This document shows, piece by piece, positions 48,017 through 60,242 of a DNA stretch of 64,000 bases. Origin of the DNA: Plectrocnemia conspersa (taxonomy: Eukaryota > Arthropoda > Insecta > Trichoptera > Polycentropodidae); the NCBI GenBank assembly GCA_009617715.1, contig VTFK01000364.1, positions 310,001-374,000 of the forward strand. The letters run 5' to 3'. The notes beneath the pieces were generated by a model that worked only from the letters and a program-made list of their open reading frames with translations, ran no database searches and was not told the DNA's origin. The stretch's first letter is position 1. Each line of letters begins with the position of its first letter. The translations under genes were made by a program, and so were the position numbers.

Positions 48017-50060
48017 GTCACCCATAAAAAGGCAAAATATAATTGTCACTTTTATCTGTAACTAAAACTACAAAATTGTAAATTAATTTATTTCCCTACA
48101 TGCAATATTTGTATTACAGTTGTGATTTAGCAAATATTCTAGCGTTATTATTTTTTATTAATGTTAAGCCAGATTGCAAGAAATCAAAGAACGTGAAAAT
48201 TACTTTTAATTATTAAGTGCTTCGTGCGAAACGCGACATTCAAATAGAATTCAGCAACATCCAGTGCAAAATGATACTAAAACCCTAATAAAACTTCACA
48301 CAGGTAGAGATTAAGAAATAAGCATTTAGAATCGGTACAAAAGACATCATTACATATTATAAATCTAAATTAAATTATTTTTTGTACAATTGTTATTATT
48401 ATATTTACATATTCTTTTTGACATATGCCGCAAAAGCACTATACCTGTCCCTTTTCACGCAATATACTAATTTTATGTACTCTTAATTGGTTTTTCAATA
48501 TATTATATATTATTATACAATAATGCTAATTGTATTATTGAACAAATATATTATTAGACAGCTTTAAAATAATAGTTGGAAAGCAAAAAAAAAGATAATA
48601 AATCCTCTAGAGCCGCACCCTAAGACCTTTAAAATCCTCTCGCGTGCCACACGACTTTATAAAACCGGTATTTTTTAAAAACAAACTACAATAGAATAAA
48701 AATCCTCTCGCAAACCATATTTAATATACATTTGCACAACTGTCGCGTGTTTGACGTGCTCGATTATCAGATAAACACCATTCTACTGTTACAAAACGAA
48801 TCTTATACGTTTTGTATTCTGCGGTGAATCTTATACCACAGGTGACAGCGTTTTGATATAATTTATTTATAATTCAGCGTTTGAGAAAAAATGTCTGGTG
48901 TATTACATCATATATAAAATAAATTGTGTCATTTCCATAATGCAATTCCGATATACAGGTTAATATTTTAATTTCGCACAAAATCGCACAACAAAAAATA
49001 TATAACATTTTATGGCAATAAGTGGATGACATCACTGACAGTTTCCTTCGCAGATTACAGAAATAATATTCAAAAAGAAAACATGGCCGACTTGATACGA
49101 ATTTATTACAGTGTCTGAACAGCATTTATTACTACCAGTGACAACATGCTAAAGAGATCTGAATATATAATAATATATAAATAAGTAAAATAAAGTAAAA
49201 ATAACACTGCTGTTCATCTGCGATGGGCAAACTGTCATTATAGTGCATTAGAAAAAAAATAAAGTCGGACATTTTAGACATGGAAATGACACAGCAGAAC
49301 AGTAATTTTTATTTTTGGGGTGTTTTAAAAGCATTTTATGGATATACAGCGATTCGATCGGATCGGAGTAAAAGGTCCGGCTAAGTAGTGCATGAAATCT
49401 ATTTTTGCATATCCGGAAAATACAATTAAAAACTTTTTTCTTGTAAACAAAACGTGTGAACAGGCAACGGGGTCATTACGGCCAGTGAGACAAAAGCGAC
49501 GTTGTCCAGACACTGTAATATTATTTGTTCAAGTACCTTCGAGATCAAGTGTCTTCCGGCCATGGTCAGAATTGGCCTGTCATGGTCGAAGATTGGTCTG
49601 ATCAACTCCTTATCCTGACATGCCATCGAGTGACCGTCATCCACAAGGCGGTGGGACACTTTACAAACAAAAATAAAATCCCAAAATTATTCATTTTGCT
49701 TTTTATTACAAGTATAAACGCCATGTGCTAATATTCAATAAAATGCGCAGCAAAAACATAGAAGTGTATACGAAGATTAAAACTAATTGCATAAAAATGA
49801 AATACAACAATATAACAATATAAAAATATGGGTTTCAGTCTCAATATTGTAATGAAGATACTTTTCTGTAAAATAATTTAAAACAAATAAACAGAAACTT
49901 ACAACACTATACAAACATTTCCACAATGATAAATTTAACATTACATTTATACTAGCTAGCGAATGTGTGAATACCGGACCCTAAACTTTTTGGGTTTAAA
50001 ATATTATTTTTGCTTCGTTCTGATTTTTTTGAATCTATTTTTAAATTTAATGGTAATCAA
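48016..50060. other. Intron sequence, nothing recognised
   Basis: 48600-48730 has three spaced AATCCTCT words (AATCCTCTAGAG, AAATCCTCTCGC twice). 49330-49660 is GC-richer with overlapping short frames on both strands; none has splice sites or a recognised domain. Confidence 0.4.
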
Positions 50061-50069
50061 TGATAGTCA

Positions 50070-50885
50070 AAATGGTGCAATCTATAGAAAACTAATTAAT
50101 ATTTTCAATTCATTTAAAATAGGTTTACAACTTAGCTAAATGTTTCCAGAAGAAAACATTTTATATTATTTACAGTTAAATTTGAAACTTGGATATTTAA
50201 TGATAAAACTAAATATTGTACAGTGGTATTTGTGAGCTTCGCTATACTGCGGTATAGCGAAGCTCACGAGACTGAAGAAAATATTTCATTATACTGAAAA
50301 TTCGTTACATTGAATGTAAGGAAGGTGATATATTTTTATTTTATTGTTAATAACCATATTATAACAGCACCTAAATAACCACTTATAAGATTAACAAATA
50401 ATTTTTCGTCTATTTTTAAGAATAATGTAATGAACACAATAAAATTTATTAAAAAAATGTTAGCCAAAATGGTTCAATCTATAAAAAACTACTTAACATT
50501 TTCAATTCATTTGAAAATAGATTTATAACTTGACTAAATATTTCCAGAAGAAAACATTTTATATTATTTAACGTTAGATTTAAAATTTAGATATTTAATG
50601 ATAAATCTAAATATTGTATATCATTTATGAATTGGTTTAAAACTTAGCTAGATAATATTAAATTAAGCATTGTACAGGGAAATCTCAATATAGCGATGCT
50701 CACGGAACCAATGAATATATTTCGGAATACTGAAAATTCGTTATATTGAATGTAAGGAAGACGATATATTTATTTTTAATTTTTAATTACCACCATATTA
50801 CTACAGCATCAAAATTACCTCTTATAAGGTTTTCGTCCATTTTTAAGGATACTGTATGAAACACAATAAAATTTATGAATATAAT
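50070..50885 (+). repeat. Imperfect tandem duplication (about 400-430 bp unit)
   Basis: Unit 1 starts near 50077 (CAAAATGGTGCAATCTAT) and unit 2 near 50464 (CAAAATGGTTCAATCTAT). Both contain TTTCCAGAAGAAAACATTTT, a pogo-like start after TA (CAGTGGTATT at 50221; CAGGGAAATC at 50675), CTGAAAATTCGTTA-x-ATTGA and a CGTC-x-ATTTTTAAG end. Unit 2 has an extra 48 bp or so before the pogo-like start. So the pogo-like left half was duplicated together with its flank. Confidence 0.75.
50232..50267. repeat. Perfect 16-bp-arm palindrome with TGCG loop
   Basis: GTGAGCTTCGCTATAC, loop TGCG, GTATAGCGAAGCTCAC. It lies at the pogo-like left end of unit 1; unit 2 has only one arm (ATAGCGATGCTCACG at 50691-50705), so the second arm arose after or during the duplication. 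Confidence 0.9.
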
Positions 50886-51160
50886 GTTTTATAAAAAAAG
50901 TTTGAGGGTCGGCGAAGCACCTTGAATGTTGCTTATGAACACATCCGGCACACGCCAAGTCAATATCGAACTGAATTCGAAATAAAATTGTGTCAAGTTA
51001 TAACGTCATTTTTAAATTCGGATCAAAATATTTCGTTATACTGAGATCAGTCTTCGTTACAATGAAAACATTTTTTATAAAAAAATTTTGGGGACAAATT
51101 GAAGATTCGTTATACTGGGAATTTCATTATTTCGTTATTCGTTACAAAGAGATTTCACTG
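50675..51160. mobile_element. pogo/Tigger-like miniature element, 486 bp
   Basis: The left end CAGGGAAATCTCAATATAGC (50675) and the right end read inward CAGTGAAATCTCTTTGTAAC (from 51160) form an imperfect inverted repeat, flanked by TA on both sides (50673-50674, 51161-51162). The interior is rich in TTCGTTATACTGA-type words in both orientations. There is no credible protein; the frame at 50990 reads through terminal-repeat sequence. It sits in a tandem-repeat background: AAAATAGGTTT-x-CAACTTA recurs at 50118, 50511 and 51172. Confidence 0.65.
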
Positions 51161-52136
51161 TATTACGTTTTAAAATAGGTTTGCAACTTAACTAAATATT
51201 AATAAAACAAAATATACAAAAATGTTTTCAACATAAAAATCAATATTAAAACGTAACATTTTGTATCAAGTAGATTTACAGTTTAAATAAATAATAATAA
51301 TAAATACCATCGGTTACACATCCGCTCAAAAATATGCTTGATATTAAAAAATATTTTGTTAAATTTAACTGATGCTACAATACAATCGATTACTTTATAG
51401 TTGGTGCAATGTGAACGATTATAAGTCATTGATTGTGTTTTAGCGTATTTTAGGTATTTGAGGGCCCGTTTTATTGAAATAATGTTTTATTGTTTAAATA
51501 ACTATATCAATATATAAAAATAGTTTTCTATATTTGTATGTGATACAAGTAAGTTACATATAAAACAATTTTATCATAAATTTAAATTTCAGTAATAAGA
51601 ACGTTTTTTAGTTACAGCATAAGTAACTTTAAAACTAAAAACAGTTTTTTTATATGTTTTATGTGTTAATATAAAAGCCAGTTTTTAATCACATTTACTA
51701 ATTAGAAAGAAACGATAAACTGAAAATATCGACTACCTAATCTGTTGCTTTGGACCAAAAGTAGACAGTAAGCACAATGTGTGTTTTAAAAATATTATTA
51801 ATTTTGAACCTTTTGTCTATTTTTATTAAAAAATATTATGATTTATATTTATTTAAGACATAGGTTTTTTCTGCGCAGCATTATATATTTTAATAGTTAC
51901 TATGTGCAAAAAAAATTCACTGTATTTAATTTTTTTATTAAGCTAAAAATCTATAATGAATTAAAAATATTTTAAATCCAAAATAAAATACAAAATATTT
52001 TTAATAAAGCTTGAAATTTTATAATTTTAACCTGTAATACCTGTATTATTTGCAATTTGAGTAATTATATTTAGTCAAATGTGCATTAAATCAGAAGCAA
52101 TGATAATTTTTATGTATTGTAAAAGGAAAAACTCAC

Positions 52137-52186
52137 ATTTCGGCCTCGGAGCCCGTCGACGGGACTTCAAAATTTGAAGATTTCAT
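52137..52186 (-). CDS. Initiating coding exon of an unrecognised gene (exon 1 of 2 seen)
   Basis: Read on the minus strand, ATG at 52186 opens 16 codons (MKSSNFEVPSTGSEAE) and then two bases, AT, directly before a strong GTGAGT donor (complement of 52131-52136). The AT joins the first G of the exon at 43327 to give ATG (Met), so the reading frame carries through an 8.8 kb intron without a stop. The short leader upstream of the ATG is AT-rich; a possible acceptor (TTTCACTAG) would start the leader exon at 52212. The 52140-52170 stretch is clearly GC-richer than its surroundings. The peptide is Ser/Glu-rich with no signal peptide or membrane segment, which suggests a cytoplasmic N-terminus. I do not recognise the family. 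The exon call rests on splice sites, phase and composition, not on homology. Confidence 0.6.
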
Positions 52187-52689
52187 TACGAAGATTGTTT
52201 TATGATTGTTATCTAGTGAAATCAATGTATTTTTATATTTATTACACACATTATGTATATATTTCATTTTCAAAGTTATAACATACCTAGTTAGTTTGCA
52301 ATCCGATTATTTATATCCAGTAAAATCGATTAACGCGAGTTACAAATTAATGAAAATTATTGTGGTTTAACAAAATTATTGACACTGTTGTCATGATGAT
52401 GTCGATTATCTTGTTTTATATTTAAATGCTTATTTTTCATTAATCGACAACAAAAGAATACATTAGCCGTTTATTTTAATTAATTATTGAAGCGGCTTAG
52501 AACAATTATATATAAGATTCCTTTATAAAATATTTTTTTAGTAAATCAACAATAATGCGAAGTATAATTTCTTTCTGTAGATATAACGTTTTTCTACCTC
52601 TTAGTCATTTTTTAAATTATATTAGCATAACATCTTGAAGGCTTTGATTCAAAATATTTCGATAGCCCCATTTTCACATCTACTACAAT

Positions 52690-52970
52690 TGTTTTGGTCT
52701 AGGAAGGATTGCATCGAAGTGTTGGATAATAAAACATTCTATCCAAGATTTTTTGAGTAAATTTTGCCACATGTTGTAAAACTATTTGACTTATGTTGAC
52801 AAGTGCAGGCCATTTTTTACTTCTTCGTGCAAACATCCAGCTGATCACAATATAAACTTGCTGTTACTATTTGGCCAGGTTTAAGGGTTTCGAAATATAA
52901 ATTCTCATTTCAATTCCACCATACACACAGTTTTTGGTACTTAATCTTTGGATAACTATTGTCTTTTAGG
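52690..52970 (-). pseudogene. mariner transposase relic
   Basis: The minus-strand reading gives YPKIKYQKLCVWWN (expected VWWD) and, after a frame problem, FETLKPGQIVTASLYCDQLD, a strong mariner signature, then weaker matches towards the R-P-x-x-V block. The catalytic DNARPH and YSPDLAPSD blocks cannot be read, and several stops and frame changes intervene. It lies just upstream of the initiating exon of the minus-strand gene. No terminal repeats were found. Confidence 0.55.
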
Positions 52971-52979
52971 ATGATGATT

Positions 52980-55900
52980 ATCATAAAAACTATTTATTTT
53001 ATTCATGTGTGACATTAATCCCACATAAAAACCGGTTTTGCGCTCGACAATACATTCTATCATGCGCATAATATTATTGTTTTTCTACCCTTTGGCTACC
53101 GATCACCAGAATGAGCATCTACATCGTTTCTGTTTTAAGGCATGTGTCCAAGAATCGATTCAATTGGCCCTCAAATATCATTATCTGATATTCGCCAGAG
53201 CTGTCTCTGAACTAGCATTATAAAATATGTGACATTTGGTCACAAAGATGCGGCGAGAGACGAGCCAGAGTTACTGCATATATAGCCGACAATAATACAA
53301 CTTTTCGATTTTCAATACCTGTCATTTTAACTCCAAAATTTCATACATTTCACTATTTATGTACATATGTGCTAAGCTTTATAAAATTGTTACCAGATTT
53401 TCCAGTGTCTATTACTATTACTTTCTCACTTATAATTTATAAGAAAAACAATTAACATATAAGAACCTATAAAACTATTCAAACTCTATTAGATTTTAAA
53501 ATTGAATGTTATTCAAGTATTTAAATTGCTATATTCATATTTAGAAATAGGTTAACACGTGGGCATATATTATATATTCTTACTGAACGTTTCTCATTTT
53601 ATATTCATTCATACTCGATGTTTCTAACCATATTTACATGCTATTGTATATGTATAGGCGAGAGATCGAGATATTCATTCAGCAACGCCATTATTTAGTA
53701 CATTTCAGCACTTTGATTTGCATCACGGTTCAAAAATAAAATATGGTAGATAAAAAACAAGAAAAGATAAAACAGTAACACGGATAGATTTCATTGCCAC
53801 GGTCAACCGATTACGTCAATTCATCACAGTCGTGACACCAAAATCGGTGATGCGTAAAGTTTTTTGGAGAAAACCGTAAAGCATTGAATTATTTCCTTCG
53901 TCGAGAATACACTGGTATTAGGGAAATACTCATACTAGGGATTGAACTATTGGTTAACCGGTAAATTGGCGTAAATATATTTTAGCGTTTAATTTTAGAC
54001 CGTATCTATTACAGTTCCAGTTATTCTGTTCATGACGTGTCTTTTAAAGAGTATATTTTTTCCTGTATGAAGCATAGAAAAAGTAAAATTAAAAAAATAT
54101 TTAATTAATATTATATAGTAAAGAAGCATTATTGAGTTTAACTCAAGATTGGAGATTTTGGAGTCAGTTACATATTTAAAAAAAATATAGTTATAACGAC
54201 TTCAGCGTTTTTATTGATTGGTGTTAAGCATACGATAATTCTGGCAAAAACTAAATGTGGTATTTGATGTCAGATGTAGGTTTAAGAAAATATTAACAAA
54301 GTTGATGTCCAGAACGAATGGCCAATTAGTTTTTAAATTACAAAGCAATGATTTTTGGATTGTGTAATATCTAATTATTATATTTTCACTAGTAATTTAT
54401 AAGTTATGTCTAGAAAACTCACGGGCAGTAGAAAGTGACTGTAATTTGCGTTCCCCAATATATTCATCCATTTTTCGTTTTAGGATTTCCCAGCCGACCC
54501 TCATGCAAAATTCATCACGTATCCTTACTTGGTCTTATTTTATGAGGTGCGGAAATGCCGGTGCTTTCTAAATGCAATATGCATCCCAGAATTCAAGATT
54601 TATTTCTGATAATCACGAGATATTTTTTTATTCATAAATTATTTACTAATGCCTCACTCTTTGCTGTATTTTTTGTTGTTCTATAATTCACTGTTTAATT
54701 TTTAATTAAGCCTTGCTTTTCGTTGTCAATTTAATTCGCAATACTTCGATGTTACCTAAATTAATTGTAGATCACGTATATTTTACCATTTTTGTCATTC
54801 TCTGGCAAATGTCACCTTAAAGCTGACGAAACATAAGTAAACATTTATACCGTGACAACGTTGACTGAATAAGTTGATTATTTAAATATTTTATATATAC
54901 ATTATTCTCTCGATTATCTAGGCTAGTATTTTCTTCAATTGTATTCTTTTCGCTTCCTTATTTTTATGTTTGAGTGATAATATAAACAATATCCAAACAA
55001 ACTCGCGATTTTTATAGCATCTTAAATTTTTCAATAATCTGCATATTTCATATCTCAGGCTCTTCAGAATCTAATGAAACTATTTCGATGTTAAGAATAA
55101 TCTTTCTCCATGATCTAATAAGTGTTTCAGGTTTTAATTTTGATCAAGATTAAGATCCATGTATACTTGTATAGCATCCAATGTCTCTTTCCATAAATTG
55201 ATAAAGTTTTGAGCAGACCAGCAAGGTGAGCCGTTTCCTTGATGATATACACCTTGGTCTATGGGTCCATGAAACTATCGTTCGATTTTAATAATATTTT
55301 ATTTGGATGAGAAGGAGCCATACCTATTTAAAAATACTTTTTAAAAATCTCTCAATTCAAGAACATATTTGGTTTAAACCAATTTTCGAAGATCTCTCTA
55401 TTTATTCATGTTTCTTTATGGTTATAATAATCAACAGAAGGATTTGTTTTTCTGCTTTTTCAATCACCAAATCTAGATGCATTTATGCAACACATGCTTA
55501 GAAAACTTTCTTTAGTTGTTTTTAAATCAGATAATCGAGAGGACACTGTATTTTAAATATATACTAATATACAATATCCTAAATATTCGACTTGCTGTTT
55601 AAAATGTAAAGTCGGAACGCTGTAAATGTCGTCGAACTCGACTCAAATTGAATCTATGGCTCTCGATTTTTTAAATGGTTGTGATATACATACTTGGTTT
55701 TTATATCTAAAAAATGCCAAGTTTTTTATATCCCAATCGCATAAATTGCACGTTAATTTATTTAAAACGTTATAATCATCGATATCAATTATTTTTCTAT
55801 TGTTCTCCAAGTTCGCAATAAAAATATTTTAACACACTAGTCGAAATGGTGCCATAGCTTGTAAATCATAAATTTTTATGAAGAAGAGTGTGAGAAAGAA

Positions 55901-58190
55901 GCACGTTAGTAGCGTGAGAAAACAATTAAAGTGATTCATTTTGATGTCTCTCAAACCAGAATCGTGTTTTCTTTATATTGTGTAATCTCTGCAATCTGTT
56001 TGTAGTAGAAGTAGACGAAAATGTTGGCGGTGAACGACGAGTCGGATGGATGAGTCATTGCTGTCTACTGAGATTGTTTAGTCGGGCTTTGTATGAAAAT
56101 GTATTGCCTGTCAGAGTTTCTCAATAGGTTTAACAATATACCATACAATTATCAGTTAAAAACAAATTTAAAATTATCATTACAGTATAAAAACAATCTA
56201 TCACGCATTTTTGTTCAATACAGAATTGTAGATGTAGTATAGAAATCATATAGTTACTGCAAATTTTTGTTTATGTAATAAATTAATTTTATTAACTACA
56301 TTGATGACGTAAATATTTTAAATTAAATAATTAATAAAATTTTTATGCTCTTTAAACTTAAAGCATTTTAGTGAAATATATTATTTACATATGCGTATAT
56401 ATTAAGGATCACCCATAATCGTTAATTAATATACCAGTCAAAAGGGTCATCAAACTAATGATTTTGTGTTTCTCAAATTATAGCAATAGTCAAAGCAAAA
56501 TAATGTGCACCTAAAAACCTACATTCATTCCTAAATGTCATAATTCACTTGTTTAAACGGTAAAAAAATTCATTTGTGATTTATATGGAACACATTCATC
56601 AAGATTTGTTATGGCCAAAATGCTTGGGACCAAGCCGATCAGGATTTCTTATAATGTTGGCACCTGACATGCTATGTATAATATATGTTAAGGACCGGGA
56701 GGAGGAATCGACTGGACGAACGATTTGTTTAAATGAGTACGCTTTTGTATTGGCTCTGACCATCACTCTCTCTCTCTCGGAGTTCAAGATCAAGTGCTAT
56801 CTCTTTATTTTCATTCGATCTTTTGTTTGCTCTAATTGCTTCATAATAAACAACGTTCATATAACTCGATTTTGGGCGATTAACAAATTACGTCACAGCA
56901 TAGCAATTACGTCTCAATCTTATTGAATTATATAATAATAGGAATACATAGATTTAAATCAGAGTATATAACATATAATCAAGTATAAAAAAATGTGGAA
57001 ATAAAGAGATTAAAAACAATTTTAAGCTGTTTCGCTGGTCCTTCGATGCACGATAGGTCGGCTTTACACACAAATTAATATAAAACCGCCTTCATCAATA
57101 GATTCTATTTGTAATAGAAAGTGAATGTGAATTTTTTTTAAATATTATACAACAAAATTAGTAATTTAAATGAAATTTATTATAAGAACCTGAGCTAAAA
57201 AATTGTTTACTTTATAAAAAATGAATTATATTTTTATTTCAATCTGCTTTGTATTTTCCTCTATTTGTAAGTAAGTATAATTAAATGTATATAACCAATT
57301 TAAATTATCAAAAAATATTTTTAAGAAATATTTTTTTGTAAAAAATATATTTTTCACCAATAAAAATATTTATGGTTACTGCAATTACTGCAGTGTGAAA
57401 TTTATTTTCATGTAACCAAACATAACATTAGGGGTAACTTTTATTTGAAGAATTTGCAAAAGTATGATAGGAGTCTTATTTGCAGAATTTCCGTTACATC
57501 AACGTTGAAATTAATCCGGCTGCGAAATATACAGACTGTGTTGGCAGCAAGGTCAAGATTAACTGCGTCTATATTTACACAGTATATTATATAATATACA
57601 CACATGCATATACCAACACAAACGATATTGAAATAGACTGTTTATATACAAGAATACATATTTTATACTGTGCAGGTGAGAAGTGCTTCTCTATATAAAT
57701 GAATAAGGTTAAGTTATTCTCTTTTTAAAGTTAATGAACTGTTAACGCCATAAAAGAATATAAGAACAGAATCGATTTTATTTTACAATATAAAATCGAT
57801 TTCTCTGATTTATTTGCTATAGAATGCTTTGGTCAGTTTTGTGGTATTAAAACATATATATGTGTAATATATGTACATTCCTTTTATCGATTCTTTGTAA
57901 CCACATTTGACACTGTAATTGAATGGTCGGTGATTCATTAAAGCAGGGGTCAGGTTTTTTTTAGCTATTACCCCAAAATATGTTTGTTTAGACCCATATT
58001 ACTATCTCGAGTTAAAAAGAAAAACAAACCATTAACGAGGATAGCCATATGAAGATGTAAAATCGTTGAGGAGTAATGAACAAAAAAAAAGGGAGGAGCA
58101 AGCTCAAGACCTAAGGAAGTTCACAGAACATCATTTAAGTGACCACATCTAAGTAAATATTCGCCTTTGATTCTTTTTACACGCACAGTG
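52980..58190. other. Non-coding upstream of the minus-strand gene
   Basis: A 61-codon frame at 53038-53223 and a 116-codon frame at 56576-56926 (which crosses a CTCTCTCTCTC run) are unassigned. 53937 starts TAGGGATTGAACTATTGG, similar to hAT ends of the RepC and nested-element type. 55140-55310 has an odd minus-strand frame (see findings). Confidence 0.4.
57954..57995 (+). mobile_element. hAT-type terminus relic
   Basis: CAGGGGTCAGGTTTTTTTTA, then GCTATTACCCC, resembles a CAGGGGTC hAT end. No partner was found. Confidence 0.3.
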
Positions 58191-58195
58191 GAACT

Positions 58196-58722
58196 TCGTA
58201 TTGGCAATAACTTGTTCTACGAGTATTTCGCAATACGATAATATTTTTAATCAATTCTGACTTGATAAACGAGCAATGTCTTGCAATACAAGCAGTAGGT
58301 ATTGCTTCACTTTCTTCCCAACGGGGACGATTATTATTATTGTAGTATAGATATACCTTCCGATAAATAATTTGCCACTCAAAGTCTCGTTAGATTTGAA
58401 TAATTCAACTGCTTATCATCAGGATCTTGAGGACGAATTACTTAAGAGATTCAAGTTCATTAAGATCAAGTTACTTTCTCTCAACATTGCTCTATTACTC
58501 TAGCATTTCGAACTTTAAAAAGCTTTATACTGTTGCATTGACAAATTTGCTCATGAATAGGAGCCACCAATTGTCTATGAAATAGTGTCATTTAGGAAGA
58601 ACATGGAACTTAAAGTGTATGAGGACAAGATTCAAGAGTTCATAGAGGAAGATGGCCAGGAGCTGACTAATAAAAAACTAATAGATCTGTATCGCGAGCT
58701 GAAATCACGAGATATACTGTGA
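58196..58722 (+). pseudogene. pogo/Tigger-like transposase relic
   Basis: The left end CAGTGGAACTTCGTATTGGC followed by TACGAGTATTTCGCAATACG resembles Tigger terminal repeats. At 58531-58722 the plus frame reads CCIDKFAHE, stop, EPPIVYEIVSFRKN, MELKVYEDKIQEFIEEDGQE, LTNKKLIDLYRELKS and stop: the acidic C-terminal tail typical of Tigger transposases (VDEDDIQELIEEH-like). The DDE core and DNA-binding part are gone. The 3' terminal repeat was not found. Confidence 0.65.
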
Positions 58723-59171
58723 AGAGGAGAGAGGTCGTGAGAAAACTTGTGTAATATGTAGGAAATAGTGCAAAATTTCGTTTCCGAAGTGACTTACATT
58801 CGTAAATCGAGGTTTCATTTAATGTCAAATAGTTGGATTTACTACTATTTTTTTTATATATTTAATATTAATTAAACAACTGAAAAAATTCGCGATTCAA
58901 TGATTTAGAGCACTACTATAAATGTTGTCTTTACAAAACCAACACAAAATTCTCACGATAATATTTAAAAATATGATTCAATTACCGAAAAATGCGTAAC
59001 ACGTCAATGAGTTATTTCTGGTAATCTTCCATTAGTCACATGTACACAGATTCAGCAGAAAACATCTAAACAGTGATCCGGACTAAATAATTAAATCGAC
59101 CGCGAACGTATGAAAGCAAGCCAATAAATATTTTTTTACAAATGTACCTATAAATTTAGCATGTAATAATA

Positions 59172-59204
59172 ATACATACATACATATATATATATATATA
59201 CAAG
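59172..59204. repeat. (CATA)n/(TA)n microsatellite
   Basis: ACATACATACATATATATAT followed by more TA. Similar but shorter runs are at 490-512, and a GA run is at 14994-15012. Confidence 0.85.
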
Positions 59205-59447
59205 ATACTGTCGACAAGTAAACTCTGCCATAATAAATTACATCCCTGGGTTATCAACCTACTAAAGCCGAGTCATTTCTGTGATCGTTTTCTCGGCCAA
59301 GATTGCGAAAAGAAATTATCAAGTTCAGACCACAAAACTGAGATGGAACGCGACAAGTTTTTTTTTATTTTTAACTTGGTTCTCACATGCGATGACCCCG
59401 ACTCGCAGGAACTTACATAAACACTGGAGCCCGGAAGAACAACCAGA

Positions 59448-59485
59448 CCAGCGGCTCTCAAACGGAAGCCGGCTAAGTGCCCCTA
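59448..59485 (+). mobile_element. hAT-type terminus relic
   Basis: CAGCGGCTCTCAAACGGAAG resembles the CAGYGGTTCTCAAAC ends of many hAT miniature elements. The frames around it are not convincing proteins. Confidence 0.35.
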
Positions 59486-60099
59486 CACTCGGCGTAATTC
59501 GGTTAATGCACATTTTTCGCGCTGAACGCATAACGATGTAGATTATAGTGGAAATATAGTGTAACCCTGGTTATTTCATACTTATGTATAATATTATTCT
59601 AGAATAATCTAGCAATACAATGTCTAATAAATAAATTCTGTATTAAAGCATTCCTTATTTTTATGCATATGCGCCTTCTATTTGCGACTCAATCCATTTT
59701 TCGTTAAAAAGTATATGAATATTTATATTCCTATATTGTGATTTCAACTGGAGCTTCTCTAGCAATAAGGGGTACTTTGTTTCACTCCAATTCAAAAGAT
59801 AGAACTACTAAAAATTATAGGACGTTAAGAACTAACGTATCGTACAAAATGAAAGCGAAAGTAACACACAGCTAAGCATTCTTGACGCTATATTGCGAAC
59901 TGTTACAATATGATTATTAAATATTCATCACTGCTCAAAACCACTCCTCTAATATTTACTTCTAAATTTGCGAACGAAAACATTGTAAAGCCTGCTGACA
60001 GAACATAAATATATTTTTGTACTTATCCATAAATCAGACCACGATTATATTTTTAGTATTGTGCCTTTTGAAGGTAGTGATAAAGTACATTGATTCTAA

Positions 60100-60165
60100 A
60101 ATTTAAGTCTATGCAAACTATACCGACTTTCAAAAAGCATTCGACAATGGCAACAAAGCAACTTC
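60100..60165 (+). pseudogene. Second LINE reverse transcriptase fragment
   Basis: The plus frame reads ANYTDFQKAFDNGNKAT, the Jockey/CR1-type motif A (Y-T-D-F-x-K-A-F-D). The expected V-x-H after it is lost and flanking frames are broken. It is a different family or a differently decayed copy from the fragment at 24795, which has YIDSEKAFD. Confidence 0.45.
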
Positions 60166-60204
60166 AGTTTCTAGAGCGACATTATTAGTTTTCCGCGTTA
60201 GTAT

Positions 60205-60242
60205 GTAAAGAGCCGCATGCGGCTCGCTGTTCCTGCCCTAAG
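60205..60242 (-). mobile_element. Charlie-like hAT terminus relic
   Basis: The minus strand reads CTTAGGGCAGGAACAGCGAG, CCGCATGCGGCTCTTTAC. The AGCCGCATGCGGCTCTTT palindrome with a nearby CAGG is a hallmark of Charlie-type hAT ends. Confidence 0.5.

Noticed and set aside
49325..49731. Overlapping 60-77 codon frames on both strands
   Set aside because: Typical of a GC-richer patch with few stops; no splice sites, domains or repeat matches.
56576..56926. 116-codon plus-strand open frame
   Set aside because: It crosses a CTCTCTCTCTC run, has overlapping frames on the other strand and no recognised domain.
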